This document shows, one piece after another, positions 7,526 to 17,600 of a DNA stretch of 39,976 nt (positions within the stretch are counted from its first letter, which is position 1; each line of letters begins with the position of its first letter). The notes beneath the pieces were generated by a model that had not been told where the DNA came from, searched no databases, and was given only the letters and a program-made list of their open reading frames with translations. The DNA is taken from positions 1-39,976 of the forward strand of contig NZ_QUWV01000022.1 in assembly GCF_003403295.1 (NCBI RefSeq). The letters run 5' to 3'. Made by a program: the position numbers and the translations under genes. The DNA comes from Komagataeibacter melaceti. GTDB lineage: Bacteria; Pseudomonadota; Alphaproteobacteria; Acetobacterales; Acetobacteraceae.

Positions 7526-8896
7526 ATGGCCGCAGACGAACTCACGGGACTGATCCATTATCTCGGTCAGGAGGACTGGCAGGAGTGTTTTGGCGAAGTG
7601 CTCGGCGATCACATCGGTCCGGCGCTGGAAGCGGGCGACATCTCCTTCGAGGATCTGGCGGAGATGATCGGCCCTGACGTTGCCATGACGCTGTGGGGCT
7701 GCGCCTTCGAGGATTTTCTCGGGCAGGACTGGGATGACGGCCGGAACTTCGTCGACGTTTACCTCAAGCGTCGGAGCTGGAAGGAAGGGCCGCGTAACAG
7801 CGCCTACATGCGTGCCCTCAAGGCTTCGGTCATGAGCCTGTATGAAGTCTCGGACATCAGACCCGGCCAGAGCCTGATGGCGCGAGACCTGCTGCGGGGT
7901 AGTGATCCGGTTCTGGTGCATGAAGGCACGGCAACCCGGACACTGGAGCAGTGGGACCGGATTGCAGCACGTCTCGTGCCGTCCGATGGGAAGACCATTC
8001 TGGCAGGCGGACTGCTCGCCTATTCGCGGGGTGCCTGTGAGGATCTGGCTGCGAACCTTTACAGGGCTCTGCGGAAAAGACGGGGCAAGGCGGAGTTTCC
8101 GAAAGTCGATACGCAGACCCTGCGTGAGCTTGCGCCGATGTTCACGCTGACCTGGCTGTTCCGGACGCTGGAGGACATGGCCCGGCAGATGGAGGGGCCA
8201 GCTTTGTTCAATGGGGACGGAGAGGATCTGGTCTTCCACGAAGTGTGTTTTCCGCTGGCAAAGGGCGTGACGCAGAAGACAGTGGCGGACGTGCTTGACG
8301 GGATCATGGCCCTGCGACCGGAAAACCGGTCATTCTGGAACTGGCTGAAAGAGCCGATGAGCGATCCCGTGCGCAAGGCTGGACGGGATGAAAACGGGCG
8401 GTTCCTGCGCACGGAGATGGATGATGGCACGATCGTGCTGGGCACGCTGGACCTGAAGGGGCGGCAGTTGCGGCTGCAGGTGAACTCGAAAGAGCGCGCC
8501 GAACGTGGCCGTGCCATGCTGCAGGCCGGTCTGGGAGATCTCGTGCGCGCTCCGCTCACGCAGATCATGACGCCGGCGCAGGCGATGGAAGACCGGGGGA
8601 CGCATGGACGGGAGGTCTCGCCAGAACTGCAGATCCCGCCCGAGGAGGAAGCCCAAATTATCGGGTAGATGCTGGAGCGGCACTATCGGCAGGTGCTTGA
8701 TGAGCCAGTCCCGGCCCTGGGGGATATGACGCCGCGCCAGGCCGTCCAGACAGCCTCAGGGCGTAAAAAGGTGGCCATCTGGTTGAAGGATATCGAAAAC
8801 ACTACGGTCCGCGCCCAAGGGAGTGGCGGTGCCATGGCTGCCTACGATTTTGGGTGGATGTGGCGCGAACTCGGAATCATCGGGCTCAGGAAATAG
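7526..8896 (+). pseudogene. Conserved hypothetical protein with antitoxin-like C-terminal domain, split by an amber codon
   Basis: The frame from ATG 7526 runs 380 codons to a TAG at 8666-8668, then continues in the same frame from ATG 8669 for 75 codons to 8896. Without the TAG it would be a protein of about 456 aa. The part after the stop (HYRQVLDEPVPALGDMTPRQAV ... GRKKVAIWL) resembles the toxin-binding domain of Xre/MbcA/ParS antitoxins; the long N-terminal part I recognise only as a conserved hypothetical of Alphaproteobacteria. Start has AGGAG upstream. It is either a gene broken by one point mutation, two polypeptides made separately, or a readthrough product. No partner toxin gene is adjacent. 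Confidence 0.6.
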
Positions 8897-9122
8897 TCCG
8901 CTTACGCCTCATCTCGGTCGTTTGGACCACAAGGTTGTTTGCCAAATAGCGGACATCAGCGCTTCAAAGCCTCGTTGCAGAGATTGTCTGGATCTCACTG
9001 ATTGCACCTATTGAATGATCCCAAGACACAGACAGGCAACCCATGGACGTTATGGTGAAAATTTCAGCAATACGGAATTGTGATCGGATCATATGACAAG
9101 CACGTTCCTTATATCCCTTACA

Positions 9123-9162
9123 TACTGCCCCATAGTATGAAAAGGATACTCAAGGGTAGTAT
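9123..9162. promoter_or_regulatory. Paired FrmR-type operators
   Basis: Two 17-bp sites share the arms ATACT and AGTAT around 7 bases: ATACT-GCCCCAT-AGTAT at 9123-9139 and ATACT-CAAGGGT-AGTAT at 9146-9162. The second is the first in opposite orientation (its reverse has the CCC run). TACT-(G/C tract)-AGTA is the operator style of the CsoR/RcnR/FrmR family. They lie immediately before frmR, so autoregulation of the operon, relieved by formaldehyde, is the likely role. Confidence 0.8.
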
Positions 9163-9180
9163 ATTCGGGAGTAAGCGTTC

Positions 9181-10607
<1,427 letters not shown>

Positions 10608-10666
10608 GGTCTGCGTCTCACCGCGCAACATCATTTCCAATGGTTGGAAATTACAGGAGAACGATC

Positions 10667-11068
10667 ATGGCAGTTATTTCCGGTGACGGTGTTTTCTCTC
10701 ATGTTTTTCTTGGGGCAGTGGATACTGCGGTATCCGCGAAATTCTATGACGCCGCGCTTGCGGCTCTGGGCATAAAAAACCTGGGGCCGTTCGGGCATGG
10801 GTGGATTCTGTATGGCCGCGAAAAGCCAGCCTTCATCATTGCACGTCCAGGCAACGGTGAAGCGCCCTCAAGCAACGGTGTCACCATCGGTTTTGCAGCA
10901 GCGACACCCGCCGAAGTGGAGGCTTTTCATGCCGCAGGTCTTGCCAATGGGGGAGCCGATGAAGGCGCACCCGGTCCGCGAAGCCACTTACCGGGCGCTT
11001 ACGCTGCCTATCTCCGGGATCCGGCAGGGAACAAGATCTGCACTTATACCTTCACGGACGGTAACTGA
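10667..11068 (+). CDS. VOC-superfamily (glyoxalase-like) protein in the formaldehyde operon
   Basis: 133 aa, vicinal-oxygen-chelate fold: FSHVFLGAVDTAVSAKFYDAALAALGI at the start and AYAAYLRDPAGNKICTYTF at the end, the typical beta-alpha-beta-beta-beta halves. ATG 10667 follows ACAGGAGAACG. It lies 59 bases after frmA and 24 before the esterase gene, on the same strand, so it belongs to the operon. A glutathione-adduct or aldehyde-related role is suggested by position only; no substrate can be assigned, and metal ligands are not certain by eye. Confidence 0.85.
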   Translation: MAVISGDGVFSHVFLGAVDTAVSAKFYDAALAALGIKNLGPFGHGWILYGREKPAFIIARPGNGEAPSSNGVTIGFAAATPAEVEAFHAAGLANGGADEGAPGPRSHLPGAYAAYLRDPAGNKICTYTFTDGN

Positions 11069-11092
11069 CATGCGCAAAAGGCAGTGAGAGCC

Positions 11093-11920
11093 ATGGAACG
11101 CAAGGAAACACACGCCTCTTTTGGGGGCGTGCAGGAAGTCTGGCGACACAAGTCCGTGTCGTTGGGTGTGGAAGCAAACTTCGCGATCTACCTGCCGCCG
11201 CAGGCAAAAACTGAAAAGGTTCCCGTTCTTTACTGGCTCTCCGGTCTGACATGTACGGAGCAGAATTTCATTGGCAAGGCTGGCGCGCAACGCGTGGCCG
11301 CAGAACTGGGCATCGCCATTGTCGCGTCGGATACCAGTCCACGGGGCGTGGGTGTGGCTGATGACGATGCGTACGATCTTGGACAGGGTGCCGGATTTTA
11401 CCTCAATGCGACGCAGGAGCCGTGGGCTGTGCATTATCGGATGTATGATTACGTCGTCACGGAACTTCCTGCGCTGATTGAGGCGAGCTTTCCGGTTACG
11501 CAGCAGCGAGGCATTGCGGGACATTCGATGGGTGGATCTGGCGCCATCATGATCGCGCTGCGTAATCCTGGCCGCTATCGTTCTGTGTCAGCCTTTTCAC
11601 CCATTGTGGCACCAACGCAGGTACCATGGGGTGAAAAAGCATTCAGTGCTTATCTGGGGCCGGATCGTGCCAGTTGGGCAGCCTATGACCCGCTTGAACT
11701 TGTGCGGACAGCGAAGGAAAGACTGCCTGTTCTGATAGATCAGGGTCTGGCGGACCAGTTTCTGAAAGAACAGCTCAGGCCAGAACTGTTCCAGGAAGCC
11801 GCACAGAATGCAGGGCAGGAACTCATCCTGAATCTTCGTCCTGATTACGATCACAGCTATTATTTTGTAGCCAGTTTTATTGCAGATCATCTCAGATATT
11901 TCGTGAGTAAACTACGATGA
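11093..11920 (+). CDS. fghA: S-formylglutathione hydrolase
   Basis: Hydrolyses S-formylglutathione to formate and glutathione, the second enzymatic step of glutathione-dependent formaldehyde detoxification. It has 275 aa, of the esterase D family with an alpha/beta-hydrolase fold. Visible: the oxyanion-region LYWLSGLTCTEQNF, the nucleophile Ser in GHSMGGSGAI, a catalytic Asp in the VLIDQGLADQFL segment and the catalytic His in YDHSYYFVASFI. I chose ATG 11093 rather than the upstream in-frame GTG 11084. It closes the frmR-frmA-VOC-fghA operon; no clear terminator follows. In E. coli the same role is called FrmB. Confidence 0.95.
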   Translation: MERKETHASFGGVQEVWRHKSVSLGVEANFAIYLPPQAKTEKVPVLYWLSGLTCTEQNFIGKAGAQRVAAELGIAIVASDTSPRGVGVADDDAYDLGQGAGFYLNATQEPWAVHYRMYDYVVTELPALIEASFPVTQQRGIAGHSMGGSGAIMIALRNPGRYRSVSAFSPIVAPTQVPWGEKAFSAYLGPDRASWAAYDPLELVRTAKERLPVLIDQGLADQFLKEQLRPELFQEAAQNAGQELILNLRPDYDHSYYFVASFIADHLRYFVSKLR

Positions 11921-12095
11921 ATAGATTGTCTGTCTTTTGGGATCCGGAATTTTCTGGCTTTGAGTGGAGATGAAATCTGTTAGGGGCATCTTTCAAACTG
12001 TGAAATCAGCTGGCAGCTTGCCGTGTGGGCTTGAGCGTACCGTCGAAGAGCATGGACCTTTCGACGCGCCGGAGCATCGTAGGATATCTCAGATG

Positions 12096-12992
12096 TCATG
12101 GCGGAAAGGCGTTTTGAACTTCGATAACGAAACTCCGCAGTTTTGGGGTCATAGCAGGGCCGGCATTGTAAAGCAGATGCATCGGGCGACCAGGAACTCT
12201 CCACTGGGATAGAATGCGGACAAGGCGGCCAGAATCAAGTTCGGGCTTCAAGGCCTGTTCAGAACCCAATACTATGCCCTCTCCTGACAAGGTGAGGGCC
12301 AATAGAAAGCCCCAGTCGTTGGACGTCACAGTGCCAGAAACCATGACAGATCGTGTGCAGGTCTTTCGTATAAAGTGCCATGCTGTTCGTACAGAATTTG
12401 CAGAGTTTTCGTAGACAAGACACTGATGCCGGGCGAGTTCCTCAGGACTGTCCGGAGCGCCAAATTTTTCGAGATAGGCAGGCGCTGCGCAGACCGTGAG
12501 GGAATATGAGGCCAGAGGGCGACTGACGACCGTAAGATCGGGATCTGGCTCGCCAATACGAATGACAGCTTCATGGCCATCCAGCGTCGGATGAACCAGT
12601 TGATCCGTAAGGGATACTTGTAATCGTACCTTCGGGAATTTCTTCCGAAAATTATGTAGAAACATGGGGAACATGGTCCGCCCGAAGGTAACTGGTACGC
12701 TGACAGCAAGTGTACCACGTGGTTCGCCCAGCGTGTTGGCGGCAAGATTATCAGCACGCTCGACAGCCTTCAGGACGAGATGACATTGCTCGCAGTAAAG
12801 ACTCCCTATTTCTGTGAGGCTCTGACGACGTGTCGTCCGATGGAGCAGGCGCGTGCCAAGATGACGCTCCAGAGCCTCTATATGTTTGGCCACCATCTGC
12901 GGCGATAAGGTCAGACGCTGAGCGGCCGCGGCAAAAGACCCCAGTTCCACAACCTTGATGAAAACCTTCATACTGGTCAAACGATCAAGCAT
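12096..12992 (-). CDS. LysR-family transcriptional regulator
   Basis: 298 aa. An N-terminal winged helix-turn-helix (MKVFIKVVELGSFAAAAQRLTLSPQMVAKHIEALERHLGTRLLHRTTR) is followed by a periplasmic-binding-like effector domain starting at PRGTLAVSVPVTFGR. It resembles the large group of uncharacterised LysR regulators that control a divergent gene. It is divergent from the YciI-like/NIPSNAP pair with about 60-115 bases between them, so it probably regulates that pair. The inducer is unknown. Confidence 0.92.
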   Translation of the reverse strand: MLDRLTSMKVFIKVVELGSFAAAAQRLTLSPQMVAKHIEALERHLGTRLLHRTTRRQSLTEIGSLYCEQCHLVLKAVERADNLAANTLGEPRGTLAVSVPVTFGRTMFPMFLHNFRKKFPKVRLQVSLTDQLVHPTLDGHEAVIRIGEPDPDLTVVSRPLASYSLTVCAAPAYLEKFGAPDSPEELARHQCLVYENSANSVRTAWHFIRKTCTRSVMVSGTVTSNDWGFLLALTLSGEGIVLGSEQALKPELDSGRLVRILSQWRVPGRPMHLLYNAGPAMTPKLRSFVIEVQNAFPP

Positions 12993-13108
12993 TCATCATC
13001 CTCAGTTGTGACTGACATCTTCTATCGACAATTTATCTCTTAAAAAAGAGGAATATGTTGAGCCTGCTGATTGATCGGCAAGCATCTTCTCCGATGGAGC
13101 TCTTTAGA

Positions 13109-13453
13109 ATGCCTATTTATCTTGTGCGAATGGATCATCCGGACGGCGACGGGTGGGGGCAGCATGTCGTGGCGCATGTGCTGTATCTCAAGCGCCTCAT
13201 TCAGGAAGGTAGTCTTCTGGCTTCTGGTCCGCTGAAAGGCACCCCATTGCGGTCAGGTTTTCTGATCATGAAAGGTGCCAATCGGCAGGAGATTGAAGCG
13301 ATGGTGGCTCGGGATCCGTTCTCGCCGGAAGGTTTGATCTGTGATCTTCGAATTGAAGAGTGGGATCCGCTGTTCGGTTGCCTGTCCAACCTATCGACCG
13401 GCAAACCGCCCGTGGAACTGCAATCTCTATTCCCATCCGAAGAACACTCATGA
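13109..13453 (+). CDS. YciI-like (YCII domain) protein
   Basis: About 114 aa from ATG 13109 with GGAG nine bases upstream; an earlier ATG at 13055 with AAGAGG just before it would add 18 residues without family similarity. The YCII fold is suggested by YLVRMDHPDGD, the conserved HVLYLKRLIQEGSLLASGPL and EAMVARDPFSPEGL. Members include small enzymes related to chloromuconolactone and stress proteins with a His-Asp pair. The downstream gene overlaps by ATGA, so the two are made together. Substrate unknown. Confidence 0.8.
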   Translation: MPIYLVRMDHPDGDGWGQHVVAHVLYLKRLIQEGSLLASGPLKGTPLRSGFLIMKGANRQEIEAMVARDPFSPEGLICDLRIEEWDPLFGCLSNLSTGKPPVELQSLFPSEEHS

Positions 13454-14070
13454 TCTATGAAATGATTCGCTTTCGGACGGATGTTTTGGGAGTGCCAGCC
13501 CTCTCCCGTCTCCTGAAAGCACGGTTCTCGGATACCCTGAATCCTGTTGCGGGAAGCCTCACAGGGGTATGGCGAACGGAGATCGGTGAACTTGGAACGC
13601 TACTCCTGCTGCGTTCCTTTTCCTGTCAGGATGCCTTGCTTAAGGCGCGGCACAGAACACTGGAGTCCAGAACGCCCTTCGGTATCAAGATGAACGACGT
13701 TTTAATAGAAGCTGAGGCGTTTGAAGGCTTTCCGTTTCTTAAACCCCCGGAGTTTGGTGAATGTGGTGGACTCTATGAAATCCGAACTTACAGTTTAAAA
13801 GCTGGAGGGTTGGAACCGACCCTGAAAGCGTGGCAGAGTGCTCTGAAGCCTGCACAAGCCTATACCCGCCACCTGATCACCAACATGTTCGCGCTGGATG
13901 GTGCGTCACGCATCTGCCATATCTGGGCCTTCGACAGCTTTGAACAACGCAATATTCTGCGTCAGCAACATTACGTGGACGGACTTTGGCCGCCAAAAGG
14001 AGGGCCTGAGCAAATTATTCATGCCCAGTCCTGCCTTTGCTTACCGGAAACTTTCTCGCCATTACGGTGA
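13450..14070 (+). CDS. NIPSNAP-family protein
   Basis: 206 aa, two repeats of a dimeric alpha/beta-barrel-type domain. The second is clear: LYEIRTYSLKAGGLEPTLKAW ... ALDGASRICHIWAFDSFEQRNILRQQ, the NIPSNAP pattern. The ATG overlaps the stop of the YciI-like gene (ATGA at 13450-13453). Both are small ligand-binding folds and probably act in one catabolic or quinone-related step under the divergent LysR regulator. No biochemical role can be assigned. Confidence 0.82.
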   Translation: MIYEMIRFRTDVLGVPALSRLLKARFSDTLNPVAGSLTGVWRTEIGELGTLLLLRSFSCQDALLKARHRTLESRTPFGIKMNDVLIEAEAFEGFPFLKPPEFGECGGLYEIRTYSLKAGGLEPTLKAWQSALKPAQAYTRHLITNMFALDGASRICHIWAFDSFEQRNILRQQHYVDGLWPPKGGPEQIIHAQSCLCLPETFSPLR

Positions 14071-14315
14071 CGACGAAAAGCTCACAAATGTTCCCATGAA
14101 TGACTGCTTTGCCAGCCTTGTCGCTTGATAACCGACATTCTGTTACCCCCCATCGCAGTCGTGATTTCCGATAAGTGACGGGAGCGCCGTGTTCCGGGAT
14201 GAGGGGGCTGGGTGTTTCTGCGGTTGGATGGGATCCCGCGTGGGAAGTGGTGATCAGAGGAAGAGGGGGGCTTCGCCTTCTGTGCCGAATAACCGGCATA
14301 AGAGGAGAGTTTCCC
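14071..14315. other. Leader of the interrupted DUF932 gene
   Basis: No gene is supported. GAGGAGA lies just before ATG 14316, so this stretch should contain the promoter and leader of the DUF932 gene. Confidence 0.4.
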
Positions 14316-14558
14316 ATGACCATCATCCTGTCCCCCGCGTCCCGTGGTGCAGCTTCCGGCGGCTTCCGTATCGATCCGTCGCGTGGCGAACGGAGCGCCC
14401 GCGTGTCGTCCGAGTGGTTCTCCCGCCCTGATGATGAGCGCTACCTGTCACTGTCCGATCTGCACGCCGCCACACTTGCCCGTGCGGACCGGGCCACCGC
14501 CCGCACGGTGGAAAGCCGCGCCATTCGCGTGGAGGCGTCCCGCGACAATGCCGAGCGC

Positions 14559-15977
14559 CTAGCACTACAGTTGCATTTTGTGTCGTGAGTGAGCGCGGAT
14601 AGCACTGGCCTGATGCGTTCGTCGAAAGACGGACCATCTGAGGATGTGAGAGACGGGTAGTCTGCGTTGTGCAAGTTTTACGACGAGGCGCCTGATCTCC
14701 TGAATGGACCAGCGGACAAGGACTGTCGTGTTCTGAGTTGTGTTTTTTTCGGTTTCAGTGAGTTTGCCTGGTAACGGACACTGGCCATGACGGCATAGGC
14801 CAGCATGACCAGAGAGACATGCCGATGCCAACCATGCCAGGAGCGGGTCTCGTTATGATCAAGACCAAATTCGTTTTTGGCCGTCTCGAACCCTTCTTCG
14901 ATCCTCCAGCGCGTCCCTTCAACGTTCACCAGTTCCTGCGTGGTTGTCTCTTTCGGGCTCCAGGTCGTAAAATAGGCAAGGTCCCCGTCAGCGATGTTTC
15001 GGCGGATCAACAGGCCACGTGTCCATGGTCCGGCTATAGGGCAGTCAAATTCTTCAGCATCCAGATCAGCAAGCGGAAGATACGCCCAGTCATAAAGTCG
15101 CTCACCTTTTGTGCCGTGCCCCGCTGACAGACGACGCCAGGTCTGGTCTGGCAGTCCTGCTGCAATATCTTTCGCCTCTCCGGCAATCAGCGGTTCCGTT
15201 GCCCATGATCCGAACCAGTGATTGCCCTTGACCCCAAGCACATATCCAATTCCTGCCCGGCGAAGCGTGCGTTCTACGTCGCCCACGCCATACACGCTGT
15301 CTGCTGCAACCCAGCGGAACGGCACACCGGCCTCAATACTTCGCTCAATCATCATCGAGGCTAACGCCGGTTTGGTTGCAAACACCACGTCATCGGGAAC
15401 GTGGGCCCGCTTCAGACGCTCAGGCTTTGATGTCCAGTCTTTCGGGAGATACAGGGCGCGGTCAATAAAGGCATGCCCCCGTTCCGAAACATAAGCGCCA
15501 AACACACCAATCTGGCAGTTCGTGATCTTGCCGGCAGATCCCGTATACTGCCGCCCCACACCGCAGGACGCCTGACCCTTCTTCAGAAAACCGGTCTCAT
15601 CAATGACCAGCACGCCCTCTTCAGTGCCCAGATGCTCAATCACATAATCCCTGACGACGTCACGAAGGGCATCGGCATCCCAGTGCCCGCGTCCCAGAAG
15701 CGCCTGCTGCCGCCATGGACCAGGATCTCCTGCGGCTTCCGCTCGCATCCATCCCGTCTTGCGTGGTTCATTGCCAATCAAAACATCAAGAAAAGCACAG
15801 GCCGAATCTACGACACGTTTTTGCGTGAACAGCGGCGCCATCCGATCCTTGGCGGACCGAAGCGAGCGCGCCCATAATTCCAGCGTCTCTTCAACAGACG
15901 TACCGCCACTCATCATATCCTGAATCATGGTTACCCATAGATTCAGAACTCAACACAAAATGCAACTGTAGTGCTAG
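14559..15977 (-). mobile_element. IS701-family insertion sequence with CTAG target duplication
   Basis: Terminal inverted repeats start CACTACAGTTGCATTTTGTG at 14563 and end with the reverse (ACTGTAGTG) at 15973. They are flanked by CTAG at 14559-14562 and 15974-15977, the YTAR duplication of the IS701 family. The element itself is 1411 bp. The right CTAG is made of CTA from the gene plus the first G of the IS5 element, so this insertion came after the IS5 one. Confidence 0.92.
14678..15928 (-). CDS. IS701-family transposase
   Basis: 416 aa, apparently intact DDE transposase. Seen: the N-terminal FTQKRVVDSACAFLDVLIGNEPRKTGWM region, VLVIDETGFLKKG with the first catalytic Asp, VAADSVYGVGD with the second, and the C-terminal RWRIEEGFETAKNEFGLDHNETRSW with the catalytic Glu. 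A remnant of a related element lies at 26500-26652. Confidence 0.94.
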   Translation of the reverse strand: MIQDMMSGGTSVEETLELWARSLRSAKDRMAPLFTQKRVVDSACAFLDVLIGNEPRKTGWMRAEAAGDPGPWRQQALLGRGHWDADALRDVVRDYVIEHLGTEEGVLVIDETGFLKKGQASCGVGRQYTGSAGKITNCQIGVFGAYVSERGHAFIDRALYLPKDWTSKPERLKRAHVPDDVVFATKPALASMMIERSIEAGVPFRWVAADSVYGVGDVERTLRRAGIGYVLGVKGNHWFGSWATEPLIAGEAKDIAAGLPDQTWRRLSAGHGTKGERLYDWAYLPLADLDAEEFDCPIAGPWTRGLLIRRNIADGDLAYFTTWSPKETTTQELVNVEGTRWRIEEGFETAKNEFGLDHNETRSWHGWHRHVSLVMLAYAVMASVRYQANSLKPKKTQLRTRQSLSAGPFRRSGASS

Positions 15978-16838
15978 AGGGTGTTATGTACTTTCGTGTC
16001 TGATTGGTGCAGTAATGAGGGATGGCACCTGCACGCAAACCGTATCCCTCTGACGTATCAGATGAAGAATGGTCTCTGGTTGTCCCGTATCTGGTCCTGA
16101 TGCGCGAGGATGCGCAACAACGACATCACGCATTGCGCGAACTGTTCAATGGATTGCGTTACGTGATCCGCTACGGAATTGCCTGGCGCGCCATGCCGAA
16201 TGACCTTCCGCCGTGGTCGGCGGTCTACCAGCAATCCCGTCGCTGGATGGAGGCAGGTTGTTTTGACGCGTTGGTATCTGATCTGCGTGCCGTGCTGCGT
16301 ATCGCTTCTGGCCGCAGGGCGGAGCCAACGGCCGCCATTCTCGACAGCCGGACATTACGTTCGACGCCGGAAAGCGGTTCCCGCGCCGGATATGATGGGG
16401 CCAAGCGCAAAAAGGGATCAAAGCTGCACATGGCCGTGGACACGCTGGGACACCTGCTGGCCCTGCATGTCACACCAGCCAGTCGGGATGATCGCGCCGA
16501 GGTGGGACGTCTTGCTGCCGCCATTCAGGATGCTACAGACGAGAGCGTTGAACAGGCCTATGTCGATCAGGGATATACCGGCGAGAAACCTGCCGGGGCA
16601 GCACGGGCCCAGGGGATCACCCTGGAGGTCGTCAGGTTGCCCGAAGCCAAACGCGGCTTTGTGCTGCTGCCGCGCCGATGGGTTGTTGAGCGATCTTTCG
16701 CATGGGCAACACGCTGTCGTAGGCTCGTCAAGGATTACGAGCGTTACGCTTCAACACTCGCAAGTCTCCATGTCATTGCGTTCGCGTGCTTCATGCTCAG
16801 AAACGCCGCTATACTCGCTCACGGTGCATAACACCCTC
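15977..16838 (+). mobile_element. IS5-family (IS427-type) insertion sequence
   Basis: GAGGGTGTTATG at 15977-15988 is repeated in reverse at 16827-16838 (CATAACACCCTC), with TA on each side (15975-15976 and 16839-16840) as a target duplication. Length 862 bp. It interrupts the DUF932 gene within a CTA codon and was there before the IS701 element. Confidence 0.9.
16022..16831 (+). CDS. IS5-family transposase
   Basis: 269 aa in one frame, complete. N-terminal YPSDVSDEEWSLVVPYL is typical of the family; the DDE residues fall in AAILDSRTLRS, AYVDQGYTG and the C-terminal VVERSFAWATRCRRLVKDYER (YREK-like signature). ATG 16022 lies 45 bases inside the left repeat. Many IS427-group elements need a frameshift; this one does not. 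Confidence 0.94.
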   Translation: MAPARKPYPSDVSDEEWSLVVPYLVLMREDAQQRHHALRELFNGLRYVIRYGIAWRAMPNDLPPWSAVYQQSRRWMEAGCFDALVSDLRAVLRIASGRRAEPTAAILDSRTLRSTPESGSRAGYDGAKRKKGSKLHMAVDTLGHLLALHVTPASRDDRAEVGRLAAAIQDATDESVEQAYVDQGYTGEKPAGAARAQGITLEVVRLPEAKRGFVLLPRRWVVERSFAWATRCRRLVKDYERYASTLASLHVIAFACFMLRNAAILAHGA

Positions 16839-17254
16839 TAACCCTGACCGTGCCGGGGCAGCAGGAGCCGATTGCCCCCACACACTGGTCCTTCGGCCAG
16901 ATGTGCAGCCTTGTCGGCGCGCCGTCGTCCTATCTGCGTAACCTGCCGGCTCCACTGGCGGCGATCAATCTCCAGCACGGCCTGCTGTCACACCGGGCCG
17001 AACTGATCAAGACGCTGGAGACGGAGGATGGGCGCGTGGAACTGCGCGCCGTGACCGGCCCCGATTACGGCCGCATCTGGGACCATGAACTGGTCGGTGC
17101 GGTGCGCAAGATCGCCGGTGACGGCACGGGCGATACCAACTGGAAGGTGCCCGGTGTGATCGACTGGGCCACCATGACCCATAATCCCTATGTCGACATC
17201 ACGAAGGAGACCACGACGCTCTATGCATCGGACCGCGATGTCTTCCTGTTTCTG

Positions 17255-17600
17255 GTGCGCCGTATCGGCGCGTTTCACTGAGTGTAATCAACAGATTACT
17301 TGGATTGCTGGAGATTCCAATGCTCACCCGACTTACCTTGGCTGGTAACAGCTGCAACCGGGGAAACCCGGCGGGGGACCATAGCATGTCGGGAGTAAGG
17401 CTCGGGGCCGTCCAGGCAGGGACCGTCGGGTGGAGCAATCCACCGCTCCTGCGGAAGACCTTACCGTGTCAGGGCAAGACGTGCATGGTGAATGCTATAC
17501 TGCGTGAACCCCAGACCTCGGGACTAGAGGAAGGTGGGAGAGTATCAACGGTTGCCGCTCTCTCTGACGCGAAAGCCAGGAAACTAGCCCATCTTATTCA
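17255..17600 (+). ncRNA. 5' part of a group II intron ribozyme (domain I), truncated
   Basis: At 17255, exactly where the DUF932 frame is lost, the sequence begins GTGCG, the 5' consensus of bacterial group II introns. It folds at once: GCGCC at 17257-17261 against GGCGC at 17267-17271. What follows (TGTAATCAACAGATTACTTGG; CCGGGGAAACCCGG; GGTGGAGCAATCCACC; the CTATACTGCGTGAACC and AGGAAACTAGCC stretches) is a chain of short stem-loops as in domain I. No maturase gene or 3' end is present; the IS1380 element appears to cut it near 17600. The right limit is approximate. Confidence 0.65.

Larger units (their letters stand above)
14316..17254 (+). pseudogene. DUF932 plasmid/phage-type protein, broken by two insertion sequences and a group II intron fragment
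   Basis: The reading frame can be restored exactly. Codons 14316-14561 (MTIILSPASRGAASGGFRID ... NAERL) continue at 16841-17254 (TLTVPGQQEPIAPTHWSFGQ ... DRDVFLFL) once the IS701 and IS5 elements are removed; both parts are whole codons. The second part carries DUF932 hallmarks (LVGAPSSYLRNLP, ITKETTTLYASDRDVFLFL). At 17255 the frame enters an intron-like GTGCG sequence and stops at 17281. The C-terminal half of the gene is not in the window. DUF932 proteins are common on plasmids and phages, of unknown function. Confidence 0.82.
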
